Positions 1 to 9,605 of a DNA stretch of 64,000 nucleotides are shown here, one piece after another (the first letter of the stretch is position 1; every line of letters begins with the position of its first letter). The stretch comes from a virus. The notes under the pieces are model-generated. The model saw only the letters and a program-made list of their open reading frames with translations. It ran no database searches and was not told the DNA's origin. The stretch covers positions 1 to 64,000 of the IMG/VR virus record IMGVR_UViG_3300032334_000488, one strand, 5' to 3'. A program made the translations under genes and the position numbers.

Positions 1-1
1 C

Positions 2-1144
2 AACAAGAGGGTCTGGGATTTTGTCCGTAAACATTACGGCGAGTACAGCGAAGTACCTACTGCTGTAACAGTTAAAGATCACTATCCAAATTACAAAGTC
101 TTAGATGTACAAGACAACATCGAGTATCTGCTTGACACCATGGTCGACTTCCGTCGTCGACTTCTTACTCGTCAAGGCCTTGAGAATGCAATCGAACAAC
201 TGCAAGACAATGATCACGATGCTGCGCTTCTTGCTATGGAAGCAACGATCACCAAGGTTAATGAGCAAGGTGTTCTTGGAACTCATGAGATCGACCTTAC
301 AAAGAACACAGAGGATCGCTACAAGGAGTACCAGTCTCTACAGAACTCAACCTTCTTAGGTATCCCTACAGGCTTTGCAAAGATTGATGAAGCAACTGCA
401 GGACTGCAGTCTGGTCAGTTAATTACGATCATCGCTCCACCTAAGACTGGTAAGTCACAGATCGCATTACAGATGGCGATCAATGTGCACAGAGGTGGAA
501 AGATTCCTATGTTCCAGTCTTTTGAAATGAACAACCACGAACAGCAACAACGTCATGATGCGATGCGTTCCCACATCTCACACGGACGTCTGCGTCGTGG
601 AAAGTTATTGCCAGCAGAAGAGGCTCGCTACATCGACACGCTCAACGAGATGGAGAAGGAGCACTCCTTCCACTTGGTAGATGCTGTTAATGGAATTACA
701 GTCTCATCACTTGCTGCAAAGATTGAGCAGACAAAACCAGACATCGTATTTGTAGATGGTGTGTACCTGATGCTTGATGAGGTAAGTGGTGAGATGAATA
801 CACCACAAGCAATTACTAACATCACTCGTGGTCTTAAGCGATTAGCGCAAAGAATTCAGAAGCCAGTAATCATTACCACACAGACTCTTCTATGGAAGAT
901 GCGTGCTGGAAAAGTAACTGCTGACTCAATCGGTTACTCATCATCATTCTTCCAGGACTCAGATGTAATCCTTGGCCTAGAGCCAGTAGAAGAAGATGAA
1001 GAGATTCGTTTACTCAAGATTGTTGCATCCCGTAACTGTGGGCCTAGTGAGACAGCGTTGACATGGCGCTGGGAGACTGGCTGCTTCCATGATGAAGATG
1101 AGATGCTGAAGTGTCAGTACTGTTCGAACTGGAACCGCATGTGA
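2..1144 (+). CDS. DnaB-like replicative helicase, 5' end outside window
   Basis: The frame is open from base 2 with no start codon in context, so the N-terminus lies upstream of the window. An internal ATG at 140 is unlikely to be the start. RecA-fold ATPase expected to unwind the replication fork. The Walker A loop reads PPKTGKSQ (about 436-459) and the Walker B strand DIVFVDG (about 740-760). The stop overlaps the primase gene, the usual helicase-primase pairing. The fold is secure; assignment to DnaB rather than another RecA-type phage helicase is by context. Confidence 0.85.
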   Translation, partial: NKRVWDFVRKHYGEYSEVPTAVTVKDHYPNYKVLDVQDNIEYLLDTMVDFRRRLLTRQGLENAIEQLQDNDHDAALLAMEATITKVNEQGVLGTHEIDLTKNTEDRYKEYQSLQNSTFLGIPTGFAKIDEATAGLQSGQLITIIAPPKTGKSQIALQMAINVHRGGKIPMFQSFEMNNHEQQQRHDAMRSHISHGRLRRGKLLPAEEARYIDTLNEMEKEHSFHLVDAVNGITVSSLAAKIEQTKPDIVFVDGVYLMLDEVSGEMNTPQAITNITRGLKRLAQRIQKPVIITTQTLLWKMRAGKVTADSIGYSSSFFQDSDVILGLEPVEEDEEIRLLKIVASRNCGPSETALTWRWETGCFHDEDEMLKCQYCSNWNRM

Positions 1145-2076
1145 TTGACGTAGAGCGTGTTCTCCTTTCCTTAGACCTTCCGCTGTATGCACAGCGAGGT
1201 ATCGAGGTTAATGGCTTGTGTCCGATGCACAAGAAGCGCACAGGTAAAGAAGACCACAACCCATCTTGGTGGATCAACTCCGAGACTGGCGCACACATCT
1301 GTTTCTCTTGTGGGTACAAAGGAAATGTTTACACACTCGTTGCGGACATCAAGGGCATCGATTACCACGAGGCTCGTGAGTATGTAAACGACAAAGAAGA
1401 CATGCCGATTGATGCATTGATGAAACGCATTAAGGAATTGCCAGAGTACATTCAAGCCGAAGCACATCCGATTGGTATGTCAGAGGCTCGGTTGGCTGTG
1501 TACACAACCCCACCAGCGATTGAGTTAAAGAAAAGATTCCTAACACAAGAAGCAGTAGAGACTTGCGGAGTGTTGTGGGATGAGAAGAACACTGCATGGA
1601 TACTTCCTATCAGAGACCCCGATGACTTTTCATTATGGGGTTGGCAAGAGAAGGGTGCTCGTGGTCGTTTCTTTCGCAATCAACCTCAAGGAGTTAAGAA
1701 GTCAAAGACAGTTTTCAATGTGCAGATACTGAAAGAAGATGCGCCGTTAATTGTTGTTGAGTCCCCACTCGATGCGGTCAGACTAGTCGGACTTGGTTAC
1801 AGTGCGATCTCTACATACGGTGCGATGCCTAGTGTGGATCAAGTAAAGATTATGCGACGTGCACCTAAGGTGATCGCTGCATTTGACAACGATGGTGCTG
1901 GACAGAAGGCATCAGAAGAGATGCGTGGTCATGCTCGCAAGTACGGCATTGAACTCTCATACTTCAACTACACAGGTATTGATGTGAAGGATGTTGGCGA
2001 TATGATTGAGAGCGACATTCACAAGAGTATCGATACAGCACGAGACATGATCTATGGCAAGGCGGCATACCTATGA
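1111..2076 (+). CDS. DnaG-like DNA primase (CHC2 zinc finger + TOPRIM)
   Basis: Synthesises RNA primers for lagging-strand replication. The N-terminus has a CHC2-type zinc finger (CPMH, then CFSCG, residues about 37-68). The centre has a TOPRIM core with the conserved glutamate in VVESPLDAV and the acidic pair in FDNDGAG. At 321 residues it lacks a long C-terminal helicase-binding domain. Two GTG starts are possible: 1111, and 1141, which overlaps the helicase stop as GTGA like many junctions in this genome. Neither has a strong ribosome binding site, so the true N-terminus is open. Confidence 0.88.
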   Translation: MSVLFELEPHVIDVERVLLSLDLPLYAQRGIEVNGLCPMHKKRTGKEDHNPSWWINSETGAHICFSCGYKGNVYTLVADIKGIDYHEAREYVNDKEDMPIDALMKRIKELPEYIQAEAHPIGMSEARLAVYTTPPAIELKKRFLTQEAVETCGVLWDEKNTAWILPIRDPDDFSLWGWQEKGARGRFFRNQPQGVKKSKTVFNVQILKEDAPLIVVESPLDAVRLVGLGYSAISTYGAMPSVDQVKIMRRAPKVIAAFDNDGAGQKASEEMRGHARKYGIELSYFNYTGIDVKDVGDMIESDIHKSIDTARDMIYGKAAYL

Positions 2077-2240
2077 TGGACTTACGAGATAAAGATCGCC
2101 CCTTACACGTGTGTATATGTGGATCAACTTTGTGGAACGTAAAGTGCATGTTTGAGGACGGTGAAATTTCCCTGTATATGCTAGATATGGAATGTGCTCT
2201 GTGTGAAAGCAAAGCCACAGCACCTACCCCGATAGACTAA
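2073..2240 (+). CDS. small zinc-ribbon protein, unknown function
   Basis: A 55-residue protein starting at tandem ATGs that overlap the primase stop, and ending in TAATG shared with the next gene. It carries CIC (residues 14-16) and CALC (about 41-44), a spacing that fits one zinc site. Tight coupling on both sides makes it very likely to be translated. One of many short Cys-pair proteins in this window. Confidence 0.6.
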   Translation: MMDLRDKDRPLHVCICGSTLWNVKCMFEDGEISLYMLDMECALCESKATAPTPID

Positions 2241-3796
2241 TGACATTTACAGGAACCCTTAAGCCCTACCAGGTAGAGGCTGTAGAACGCATGGTAGAGC
2301 GCAAGAAGATGCTTGTAGCCTATGAGATGGGTCTGGGTAAGACCTGCATGACTATCGCCTCTGTAGAGGGTTTAAAAGACAACGGTGTAATTACAAAGCC
2401 AGTATTAGTTATTGCCCTATCTAGCCTCAAGTACCAATGGCAGAAGGAGATCCAGAAGTTCTCTGACTCCACGACAACCGTGGTAGATGGCTCTAAAGCA
2501 GTTCGTACAAAACGCTGGGAAGAATGTACAGATTATGTCATCTGTAACTACGAGACTGTGGTGGGTGACTGGGATCTGATCAAGGACAAAGATTGGGGAG
2601 CCATAGTCTGTGATGAGGCCACAGCAATCAAGGGCTTTAAGTCAAAGCGTTCTAAGGCTGTCAAGAAGTTAGCAAGTAGCGTACCGATTAGATTTGCATT
2701 GACTGGAACACCTATTGAGAACGGCAGACCAGAAGAGGTGTACAGCATCATGCAGTTTGTAGACCCAACACTGCTTGGTCGCTTTGACTTATTTGATCAG
2801 ACGTTTATTGTTCGCAATCACTTTGGTGGAGTGCAGCGGTATCGCAACCTACCGTTGTTCCACGAGAAGATGAAGAGTTCCTCCGTTCGAAAGGTTCAGA
2901 CAGATGCAGACGTTGCTCCATATCTTCCAGACACTATTCATCGTGACCCTATGTTTATCTCCTTTGATAAGAAGACTTCTTCGCTCTATAACTTCATAGC
3001 AGATGAACTAAGTAACGAACTCTTTGAAGCACAGCAGTTGCTTGGTGCTAACTTCTCACTGCTTGCTCACTACGGACATGACAGCAAACCAGGAAGTCCA
3101 GCAGATCAGTTGCGAGGATCGATCATGTCTAAGATCACCGCTCTTCGTATGCTGTGTGATGACCCAAACCTATTACATAAGAGCGCAGACAAATTTGATG
3201 AGCATCTTGGAGAAGGCAGTGCTTATGTCAACAGCCTCAAGACAAGAGACTTATTAGAAGGAGTTACAAAGACTCCCAAGTTAGATGCTCTTAAGGCTTA
3301 TGTAAAGGATCACCTAGATACTGATCCAGAGGCAAAGGTAGTTATCTTTACATCGTGGGTAGGGATGTTAGAGAGTATCCAAGAAGCAGTAGGTGGAACT
3401 TTGTACACGGGATACATGAACGCTAAAGAGAAAGAAGCAAGCAAGACAAAGTTTCTTACTGACCCAGAGTGTCGAGTCTTTATTTCATCAGATGCTGGTG
3501 GGTATGGTGTAGATCTACCTATCGCTAATCTACTGGTCAACTACGATTTGCCCTGGAGTGCAGGACTTGCCGTCCAACGCAATGGACGCATCAAGAGAGC
3601 CTCTAGCCGTTGGCCTAGTATCACTATTCAAGACATGTTGATTGCCGATTCGATAGAAGAACGTCAGCATGATATGCTCCAGCAGAAGAACGCTGTAGCA
3701 GATGCGGTTATCGATGGGCAGGGCATTAACGCTAAGGGCGGCGTCGATTTAACTGTTGGAAGTCTGATAGGGTTCTTACAGAAAGCAAGACCATAG
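2240..3796 (+). CDS. SNF2-family DNA helicase/translocase
   Basis: A 518-residue superfamily 2 ATPase that probably remodels DNA during replication or recombination. Motif I is EMGLGKT (residues about 30-36), motif II a DEAT box, motif III LTGTPIEN. The C-terminal RecA lobe has FTSWVG and a motif VI region, QRNGRIKRASS. No extra DNA-binding domain is visible, so this is a minimal phage SNF2 core. It sits between primase and polymerase, as in many actinobacteriophages. Confidence 0.9.
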   Translation: MTFTGTLKPYQVEAVERMVERKKMLVAYEMGLGKTCMTIASVEGLKDNGVITKPVLVIALSSLKYQWQKEIQKFSDSTTTVVDGSKAVRTKRWEECTDYVICNYETVVGDWDLIKDKDWGAIVCDEATAIKGFKSKRSKAVKKLASSVPIRFALTGTPIENGRPEEVYSIMQFVDPTLLGRFDLFDQTFIVRNHFGGVQRYRNLPLFHEKMKSSSVRKVQTDADVAPYLPDTIHRDPMFISFDKKTSSLYNFIADELSNELFEAQQLLGANFSLLAHYGHDSKPGSPADQLRGSIMSKITALRMLCDDPNLLHKSADKFDEHLGEGSAYVNSLKTRDLLEGVTKTPKLDALKAYVKDHLDTDPEAKVVIFTSWVGMLESIQEAVGGTLYTGYMNAKEKEASKTKFLTDPECRVFISSDAGGYGVDLPIANLLVNYDLPWSAGLAVQRNGRIKRASSRWPSITIQDMLIADSIEERQHDMLQQKNAVADAVIDGQGINAKGGVDLTVGSLIGFLQKARP

Positions 3797-3804
3797 GGGG
3801 AAAC

Positions 3805-4239
3805 ATGGCAAGAGTAAAAGCAACAGAATCACGAGAAGAAGATCCGTTGATTAAAGATGCGAGAGAGTATTCTTTCTTAAAGCAACAGATTGATTTCCTT
3901 GAAAAACAACAGAAGGAAGTTCGTGAGCGGTTGTTTGCTCAATTAGATGAACTTGGCGAACTTGATGACAAAGGTAATATCATTATCGAATTACCTGAAG
4001 AGGTAAATGGATTTGGTGCTGTTGTAAAGCAGCGCCGTGTATCACGCAAGATTGATGAACTTGTTGCAGATGAAATCATTACTGAAAAAGGAATGGAAGA
4101 TCAACTGTACAAAACAATTCGTGTTGTAGATGAAGATGCATTAATGGCTGCTCTCTACAACGACGAACTAACAGAGGCAGAAATTGATTTAATGTACCCA
4201 CAGAAAGTTGTGTGGGCGTTAGTGATGAATAAGAGATAA
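3805..4239 (+). CDS. coiled-coil protein of unknown function
   Basis: 144 residues with a good GGGGGAAAC-type ribosome binding site before the ATG. Residues about 20-50 (rich in K, Q, E, L) form a probable coiled coil; the rest is acidic and helical. Its position within the replication operon suggests a DNA-metabolism accessory role, but I recognise no family. Confidence 0.6.
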   Translation: MARVKATESREEDPLIKDAREYSFLKQQIDFLEKQQKEVRERLFAQLDELGELDDKGNIIIELPEEVNGFGAVVKQRRVSRKIDELVADEIITEKGMEDQLYKTIRVVDEDALMAALYNDELTEAEIDLMYPQKVVWALVMNKR

Positions 4240-4385
4240 TGATGAGTACATATACTTTTGAGTGTGGTGGTTGTGATGGAAACACAACTATGGTTATTAC
4301 AACTCCTTTAGATTTAAAAAACATGGAGAAACGTCCTACATGTCCATGTGGTTCTAGTATTCCAATGGTTTTAGTAGAGGGATAA
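4239..4385 (+). CDS. 48-residue zinc-ribbon protein
   Basis: Tandem ATG start overlapping the previous TAA. Two cysteine pairs, CGGC (residues 9-12) and CPCG (about 35-38), are separated by a short beta-rich stretch, the layout of a minimal zinc ribbon. The stop lies one base before the next ATG. No specific function can be assigned. Confidence 0.55.
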   Translation: MMSTYTFECGGCDGNTTMVITTPLDLKNMEKRPTCPCGSSIPMVLVEG

Positions 4386-4386
4386 C

Positions 4387-4863
4387 ATGGCAGGCTTACG
4401 TGGACAAGATGAGATCGAGGCAGCATTTGCTGACCTTGAGTACATCCCTGGTTCAAAGAAAAAGCGCCGTGATTTAGATCCAAAAGTTTCTCGTCGTAAA
4501 AGCGGTGAGAGTAATGGGTGGGATGCAAATCCTGTCATTAAAACATTAGGTGGAGTAGAGACAGAGGTCTTCACAATCGGTGCACTAGCACTTGCATTGG
4601 AGAAAACGATTGTCACTATTCGCTTATGGGAACGCAAGGGATACATCCCTCGTGCTCCGTATCGTCTACGGTCTAAGACACTCAAAGGTGAGAAGACTGG
4701 CGGTAACCGAGTTTACACTCGTGCACTGATAGAATCCTCAATAGAGGAATTCAACCGTAGAGGATTACTCGGTTCTGCTCGTGTAGAGTGGAGCCAACAC
4801 GAAGACTTGACAGAGGCTTTAGTAAAGCGCTGGAAAGAAATCACATCCACCGAGAGCCGTTAG
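4387..4863 (+). CDS. MerR-like helix-turn-helix DNA-binding protein
   Basis: 158 residues. The C-terminal half looks like a MerR-type winged helix: FTIGALALALEKT followed by IRLWERKGYIPRA (about residues 60-95), then a wing with a Tyr (RVYT). The basic N-terminal region (KKKRRDLDPK) is probably disordered. It could be a transcriptional regulator of the early operon or a DNA-architectural protein. No effector domain is visible. Confidence 0.65.
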   Translation: MAGLRGQDEIEAAFADLEYIPGSKKKRRDLDPKVSRRKSGESNGWDANPVIKTLGGVETEVFTIGALALALEKTIVTIRLWERKGYIPRAPYRLRSKTLKGEKTGGNRVYTRALIESSIEEFNRRGLLGSARVEWSQHEDLTEALVKRWKEITSTESR

Positions 4864-4886
4864 GCCTCATTACCAGAAAGAAACAA

Positions 4887-5534
4887 ATGCCAATTACAAA
4901 ACCACAGGTAGATGCAGATGCATACCTCGACGAGGATAGCGAAACTGCAACTCCAAAAGTAGGAACAACTGTTCAACAAGGATGGGATGCAATCGATGCT
5001 CTCGTCACAAAAGCAGATGGAGACTTTCCAACTGACTTCCGATTCTCCGAAGAACCACAACTTGTAAAGTTCCTCGAAGATCGTCCATTTGCTTCATACG
5101 AACAACACTGGATCGAACGCCCTAAGGGTAAGAAGTCCTTTGTTTGCTTGGGCGACAACTGCCCACTATGCGATGTACTAGGTGATAAGCCTCGTGGAAA
5201 GTTCGCATTCAATGTTCTTGTTCTCAGTGGTGAGACACAAGGCGTACAAATTCTTACAGCACCACCATCACTTGCTCGCCAGATTAAGAAGGCGCATGAT
5301 GATGAGCGCAAGGGACCTCTTGACAAAGAGTTCTGGGAAATTTCTCGACTAGGTATGGGCCCAACTACGCAGTACACCCTCAACTTCGTTCGTGGCCGTG
5401 ATCTAGCAGAGGAATGGAAGTTAAGCAGTGACGCTGTTAATGAACTTGTAGCAGCCGCTGTTCCGTTCACAGCAGAAGTAATTAGGGAGACCCCTCGCTC
5501 CGAAATGCTTGAGGTTGCTCGCTCTGTAGCGTAA
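4887..5534 (+). CDS. candidate ssDNA-binding protein with zinc motif
   Basis: 215 residues starting at MPITKP; an upstream in-frame extension would run far into the previous gene. The core has a Cys motif, CLGDNCPLC, flanked by beta-rich sequence. It lies immediately upstream of the polymerase, where actinophages often carry a gp32/SSB-like protein. The zinc site in a beta-rich domain resembles T4 gp32 in outline only. Assignment is by position and composition, not by a diagnostic motif. Confidence 0.45.
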   Translation: MPITKPQVDADAYLDEDSETATPKVGTTVQQGWDAIDALVTKADGDFPTDFRFSEEPQLVKFLEDRPFASYEQHWIERPKGKKSFVCLGDNCPLCDVLGDKPRGKFAFNVLVLSGETQGVQILTAPPSLARQIKKAHDDERKGPLDKEFWEISRLGMGPTTQYTLNFVRGRDLAEEWKLSSDAVNELVAAAVPFTAEVIRETPRSEMLEVARSVA

Positions 5535-5546
5535 CTGTACTTCCAA

Positions 5547-5586
5547 GAGAAGGGGCCTGTTTACTTCCGTTTCCAGGCCTCTTCTC
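5547..5586 (+). terminator. 13-bp stem-loop, U-tract-less terminator or attenuator
   Basis: Arms at 5547-5559 (GAGAAGGGGCCTG) and 5574-5586 pair over 13 bp with one G-U, closing a 14-base loop. It lies between the candidate SSB gene and the polymerase. No run of T follows, so it may attenuate rather than terminate. Confidence 0.6.
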
Positions 5587-5605
5587 ACTAAACGATTGAG
5601 GGATC

Positions 5606-7612
5606 ATGAATATCATTACAACCAAAGAACAATTAAAAGAACTTGTTGAGTTTTACTCCAAGGTAGATGCATTTGCATTTGATTGCGAAACAGTTGGAGA
5701 GAATAGAATACAACCTGTAGTCAACGATGTTATGTGGATTTCATTAGCGACAGAAGGTCGCACTGATGTTATACCGATGGGTCACCCTAATGGTGAATTC
5801 CTTCGATGGGATAAAGAGTTACTACTTAGTGGTCAACGCAAACTTGCTGCAGGTAAAGAGTTAAAAGATGCGGACTACTCAAAGAACGAAGCCAAGTGGA
5901 CTCCAGTATTTGATGCACCACCAGCACAGTTACTTCCTGGAGATGTGTTCAAAGCATTAAAGCCTTTGTTCTTCAGTGATAAATTAAAGATTGGTCACAA
6001 CGTAAAGTTTGACCTTAAGTCAATCGCTAAGTACTACCGTGGAGAAGTTCCTAAGAAGCCTTTCTTTGACACGATGATGGCTTCATTCATCATCGATAAC
6101 CGTAACAAGAACATGCTAGGACTTGCTGCCTGTGCAGAACGAACACTAAAGATTAAAGTTGAAAAAGGTATTGGAGCAATGGTGGAGGTTCACTCCTTCA
6201 GCGATGTTGCTTACTACTCAGGCTTTGACTCAGAGGTAACTTGGAAGTTGTACAAGGCTTTAGAGCCAAAGTTAGAAGGAAGTCTTAAGCGTGTGTGGGC
6301 ATTGGAGATGGATGTTGTTGCAGCCCTATGCGACATGGAACTTGCTGGAGCAAACATTGATGTAGAAGAACTTACTCTGTTGAAGGCACGACTTGAGAAA
6401 GACATTGATCTTGCACGAGCAAAGGCTTGGAAGTTAACTGGCAAACCATTCTCTATGAACTCTGTTAAAGAGAAACAAGAGTTATTGTTCTCACCTAAAG
6501 AAGAGGGTGGTCGAGGTATTCGTCCTAACCTTCGTATCCGTATTGCTCTGACTACAAAAGGCCAAGAGGTTGCTGCTAGTAACCCAGAGGCATTAAACAT
6601 TCGGCACTACTCAGTGTCTTCTGATGCGTTGGAGTTTTACCGCAAGAAAGATGAACTTGTAGATGCAATCTTGGAGTACCAAGACCTCAACAAATTAATG
6701 ACAACCTATGTGATGCCCTACCTTGGCGGAGAAATTACTCGCACAACAATGGGCAAGGAAAAGATTGTCGATAAGAAGAGCCTGATGATTAACGGCAAAG
6801 TACATACAAACTTCAAAGCCCATGGAGCAGAGACAGGTCGTTTCTCCAGTAGTGACCCTAACTTACAGAACATACCTAGTAGTGGGGAGTATGGAAAATT
6901 AATTCGTAACCTATTTGTTGCTCCACCAGGTCATAAGTTAGTAGTAGCAGATTATTCTCAGATTGAACCACGCATTATTGCTGCTTTTTCTGGTGATCCT
7001 ATTCTTATGAAAAACTATCTTGATGGAGGAGACATCTACACCACCATTGGTAACACTATGGGTGTAGACCGTAAAGCAGGTAAGGTCTTGGTACTTGCAA
7101 TTTCTTACGGTGTTGGACCAGAAAAAATTGCACAAAGTATTGGCTGTTCTGTAACTGATGCTAAAGATTTGCTTGCTCGTTTTGAGGCCCAGTTCAGTGA
7201 CATCGCTAAATACAAAGCAAAGGTAATACGACAGGCAACTGGCAGAGCCCCTATACCATATGTAGAAACCATCTTTGGCCGTCGTCGTTATATCCCAGAG
7301 TTAAAGAGTCAAGACAGAGGGTTAAAATCACGAGCAGATCGTCAGGCATTTAATACAGTAATTCAAGGATCTGCGGCAGATTTAATGAAATTAGCGATTG
7401 TTAGAGCACATTCTTGTTTTACTGATGAACCAGATGTGAATGTCGTTTTGACTATCCATGATGAATTAGTTACCGTTGCTCGTGAAGATCTAGCAGAAGA
7501 GACAGCCGAAGCAATTCGGGAATCTATGGAAGGTATTCACCTACCAGAGATTACAGTTCCTCTTATTGCAGAAGCAAAGATCGTAGACAAATGGGGAGAT
7601 GGAAAAGACTAA
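5606..7612 (+). CDS. polA: Family A DNA polymerase (DNA polymerase I type)
   Basis: 668-residue replicative polymerase with 3'-5' exonuclease and polymerase domains but no 5' nuclease domain. The exonuclease shows FDCET (D26, E28), GHNVKFD and YSGFDSE. Polymerase motif A is VVADYSQIEPR (D449) and motif C is TIHDE (D619). The O-helix reads RKAGKVLVLAISYG from R489; the position of E. coli F762 is leucine (L497, codon 7094-7096). Leu762 polymerases are a recognised group in viral metagenomes. The gene is preceded by a stem-loop and probably transcribed with the recombinase genes downstream. Confidence 0.95.
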   Translation: MNIITTKEQLKELVEFYSKVDAFAFDCETVGENRIQPVVNDVMWISLATEGRTDVIPMGHPNGEFLRWDKELLLSGQRKLAAGKELKDADYSKNEAKWTPVFDAPPAQLLPGDVFKALKPLFFSDKLKIGHNVKFDLKSIAKYYRGEVPKKPFFDTMMASFIIDNRNKNMLGLAACAERTLKIKVEKGIGAMVEVHSFSDVAYYSGFDSEVTWKLYKALEPKLEGSLKRVWALEMDVVAALCDMELAGANIDVEELTLLKARLEKDIDLARAKAWKLTGKPFSMNSVKEKQELLFSPKEEGGRGIRPNLRIRIALTTKGQEVAASNPEALNIRHYSVSSDALEFYRKKDELVDAILEYQDLNKLMTTYVMPYLGGEITRTTMGKEKIVDKKSLMINGKVHTNFKAHGAETGRFSSSDPNLQNIPSSGEYGKLIRNLFVAPPGHKLVVADYSQIEPRIIAAFSGDPILMKNYLDGGDIYTTIGNTMGVDRKAGKVLVLAISYGVGPEKIAQSIGCSVTDAKDLLARFEAQFSDIAKYKAKVIRQATGRAPIPYVETIFGRRRYIPELKSQDRGLKSRADRQAFNTVIQGSAADLMKLAIVRAHSCFTDEPDVNVVLTIHDELVTVAREDLAEETAEAIRESMEGIHLPEITVPLIAEAKIVDKWGDGKD

Positions 7613-8007
7613 TGAGTAATGCAGACTGGTGGTCTAGGCAGTTAGGTGCACAACCACAAGCACCACAGCAACAAGTTCCTGTAGCAGCACCTCGTCAAGT
7701 AAATAATCCCATGCCACCCTCGCAACAACCGATGGCTCAATTCCAACCTGTGCAACCACAGCAACCTGCATCACGAGCACAGAGTGCATCACAGACTGCA
7801 TCGTGCCCAGAGTGTGGTGGAACAAACTACATGTCAGTTCAAAACGCTGCACCTCGTTGCTATGACTGTGGTTATCCGATTAGTCAATCAGGAAGTCGTT
7901 ATGGAGCGTTGACTGGTGCAAAGGTTGAAGGTAGTGCCAAGAGTGCTATCGGTAATGATGTTCAAAGTAATTGGAACCCACAAGGAATTATCGGGAGAGT
8001 AGACTAA
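7612..8007 (+). CDS. Gln/Pro-rich protein with C-terminal zinc ribbon
   Basis: 131 residues starting at the ATG that overlaps the polymerase TAA. The first about 60 residues are rich in Gln and Pro and probably disordered. Then comes a compact ribbon with CPECGG and CYDCGY. Its place between polymerase and recombinase suggests an accessory, protein-binding role in replication. Confidence 0.55.
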   Translation: MSNADWWSRQLGAQPQAPQQQVPVAAPRQVNNPMPPSQQPMAQFQPVQPQQPASRAQSASQTASCPECGGTNYMSVQNAAPRCYDCGYPISQSGSRYGALTGAKVEGSAKSAIGNDVQSNWNPQGIIGRVD

Positions 8008-9054
8008 ATGAATGATGAAGCCCGCAAGATTGTTGCAACCCTTAACAAGAAGTTTGGCAACAATGTGGTGGTTATTGCGTCTGACATTCGGTCTGACCTT
8101 ATTCCTCGTATTACAAGTGGTTCTACTACCCTCGACTATGTTCTTGGCGGTGGCTTCCCTGGTAATCAATGGAACGAACTCATTGGTGAACCGTCTCATG
8201 GTAAGACGGCAGTTGCGCTCAAAACAATCGCAGCAAACCAAGCGCTAAAAGAAGACCACACAACAGTCTGGGTTGCTGCAGAGCAATGGGTTCCAGAATA
8301 CGCAGAGATGTGCGGAGTGGACACCAGCAAAGTAATTGTTATTGAAACAAACATTATGGAAGAGGCTTACCAAGCCGTTATAGAGTTCGCAGAATCAAAG
8401 TCAGTGGATGCTATTGTCATTGACTCCCTTCCTGCCCTTTCACCTGCCCCCGAAATGGAGAAAGACATGAATGAGATGACTGTTGGAAGGGGAGCACTCC
8501 TAACCAATAAGTTCTTTCGTGTAGTTGGTTCTGCAATCAAGCGCAGTCTGGTTGAAGATGAACGTCCAGTGCTCGGTCTCATTATCAACCAGTACCGCAT
8601 GAAGATTGGTGTAATGCATGGAGATCCTCGCACCACTCCTGGTGGAGAAGGAAAGAACTATGCATTCTTTACTCGTTGCGAGATTCGCAGAGATGAGTGG
8701 ATTGAGGTTGGACCTAGCGGTAACAAGAACCGTGTTGGTCAACGCATCAAAGTTCGCACACTAAAGAACAAGACTGCACCCCCACAGCGTGTTGCATACT
8801 TCGACTTCTACTTTGCAGAAGGCGGAGATTGTGCAGCAGGTGAGTATGACTTTGCAAAAGAAGTTGCATCACTTGCAGTAGTCAAGGAGATCATTCAACG
8901 TAAGGGCGGATGGTATTACTTTGGCGAAAGAAAATGGCAAGGTATTGATCCAGTAATTGCAAGTATTCGTGAAGAAGTTGATTTAAAAGAACAGATTCAA
9001 AAGTTAGTATTTGAAACATCGGATCTACCAATGGCGGAGGACAGTGATGACTAA
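8008..9054 (+). CDS. RecA/UvsX-like recombinase
   Basis: 348 residues. RecA-fold ATPase with Walker A GEPSHGKT (about residues 52-59) and Walker B DAIVIDSLPAL. It would form filaments on ssDNA for strand exchange and recombination-dependent replication. The C-terminal tail is acidic (AEDSDD), as in many recombinases that regulate DNA binding. It follows a polymerase operon and precedes two nuclease genes, forming a full recombination set. Confidence 0.85.
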   Translation: MNDEARKIVATLNKKFGNNVVVIASDIRSDLIPRITSGSTTLDYVLGGGFPGNQWNELIGEPSHGKTAVALKTIAANQALKEDHTTVWVAAEQWVPEYAEMCGVDTSKVIVIETNIMEEAYQAVIEFAESKSVDAIVIDSLPALSPAPEMEKDMNEMTVGRGALLTNKFFRVVGSAIKRSLVEDERPVLGLIINQYRMKIGVMHGDPRTTPGGEGKNYAFFTRCEIRRDEWIEVGPSGNKNRVGQRIKVRTLKNKTAPPQRVAYFDFYFAEGGDCAAGEYDFAKEVASLAVVKEIIQRKGGWYYFGERKWQGIDPVIASIREEVDLKEQIQKLVFETSDLPMAEDSDD

Positions 9055-9289
9055 AAAATTTGTAGTAAATGACGAAGAGTGGGCACAGGTAGTAGAGAAG
9101 GGCGTGGAAGATTACACTGACATGCTCTTTGAAGCAGTCTGGGATGGTACTGAGGATGTAATTCCTGAGACTCTTTCAGGAGAACCATTCTGTGGTTGCA
9201 GCACTTGTTTTTGGAGAGAGGCATTGTTTTTCCTTGTACCACGATTGATTGAGGGTTACGAGGAAGGCAAAATAGAACTTGAAGACTGA
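9047..9289 (+). CDS. small acidic protein, unknown
   Basis: 80 residues. The start at 9047 has a GGCGGAGG ribosome binding site and overlaps the recombinase stop. It contains CGCSTC near the middle and is strongly acidic overall. It overlaps the resolvase-like gene at its 3' end. No family recognised. Confidence 0.55.
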   Translation: MTKKFVVNDEEWAQVVEKGVEDYTDMLFEAVWDGTEDVIPETLSGEPFCGCSTCFWREALFFLVPRLIEGYEEGKIELED

Positions 9290-9605
9290 AGGTCAGAAGC
9301 AATCCCAGAAGCATGAAAAGAGACTCGCTAAGAAAGTTGGTGGGTCTACTAACGCTGCCTCTGGAGCCTTCTGGTCTCGTAAGGGTGATGTACGTTCAAC
9401 CGATCTATTGATTGAACACAAGTGGACAGGTAAGAAAACTAAAACCATTAAATCAGACGAACTAAAGAAGATAACTACCGAAGCAATTCTTGATGGACGA
9501 ATGCCAGTGTTTGGTCTTCATCTTGATGGGGTTAACTACGTGATACTTCTTGAAGACGACTTTCTAGAGATGAGAGAGAACCTAGACAACCATGGAAGAC
9601 TTTGA
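9279..9605 (+). CDS. Hjc-like Holliday junction resolvase / PD-(D/E)XK nuclease
   Basis: 108 residues from a TTG start preceded by GAGGAAGG. The pattern SGAFWSRKGDVRSTDLLIEH followed by K matches a PD-(D/E)XK resolvase core (D of GDVR, D of STDLL, E-x-K of EHK). Small size and the basic N-terminus fit Hjc-type enzymes. A second, RuvC-type resolvase lies 3 kb downstream, so the phage carries two unrelated junction-processing candidates. Confidence 0.6.
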   Translation: MKTEGQKQSQKHEKRLAKKVGGSTNAASGAFWSRKGDVRSTDLLIEHKWTGKKTKTIKSDELKKITTEAILDGRMPVFGLHLDGVNYVILLEDDFLEMRENLDNHGRL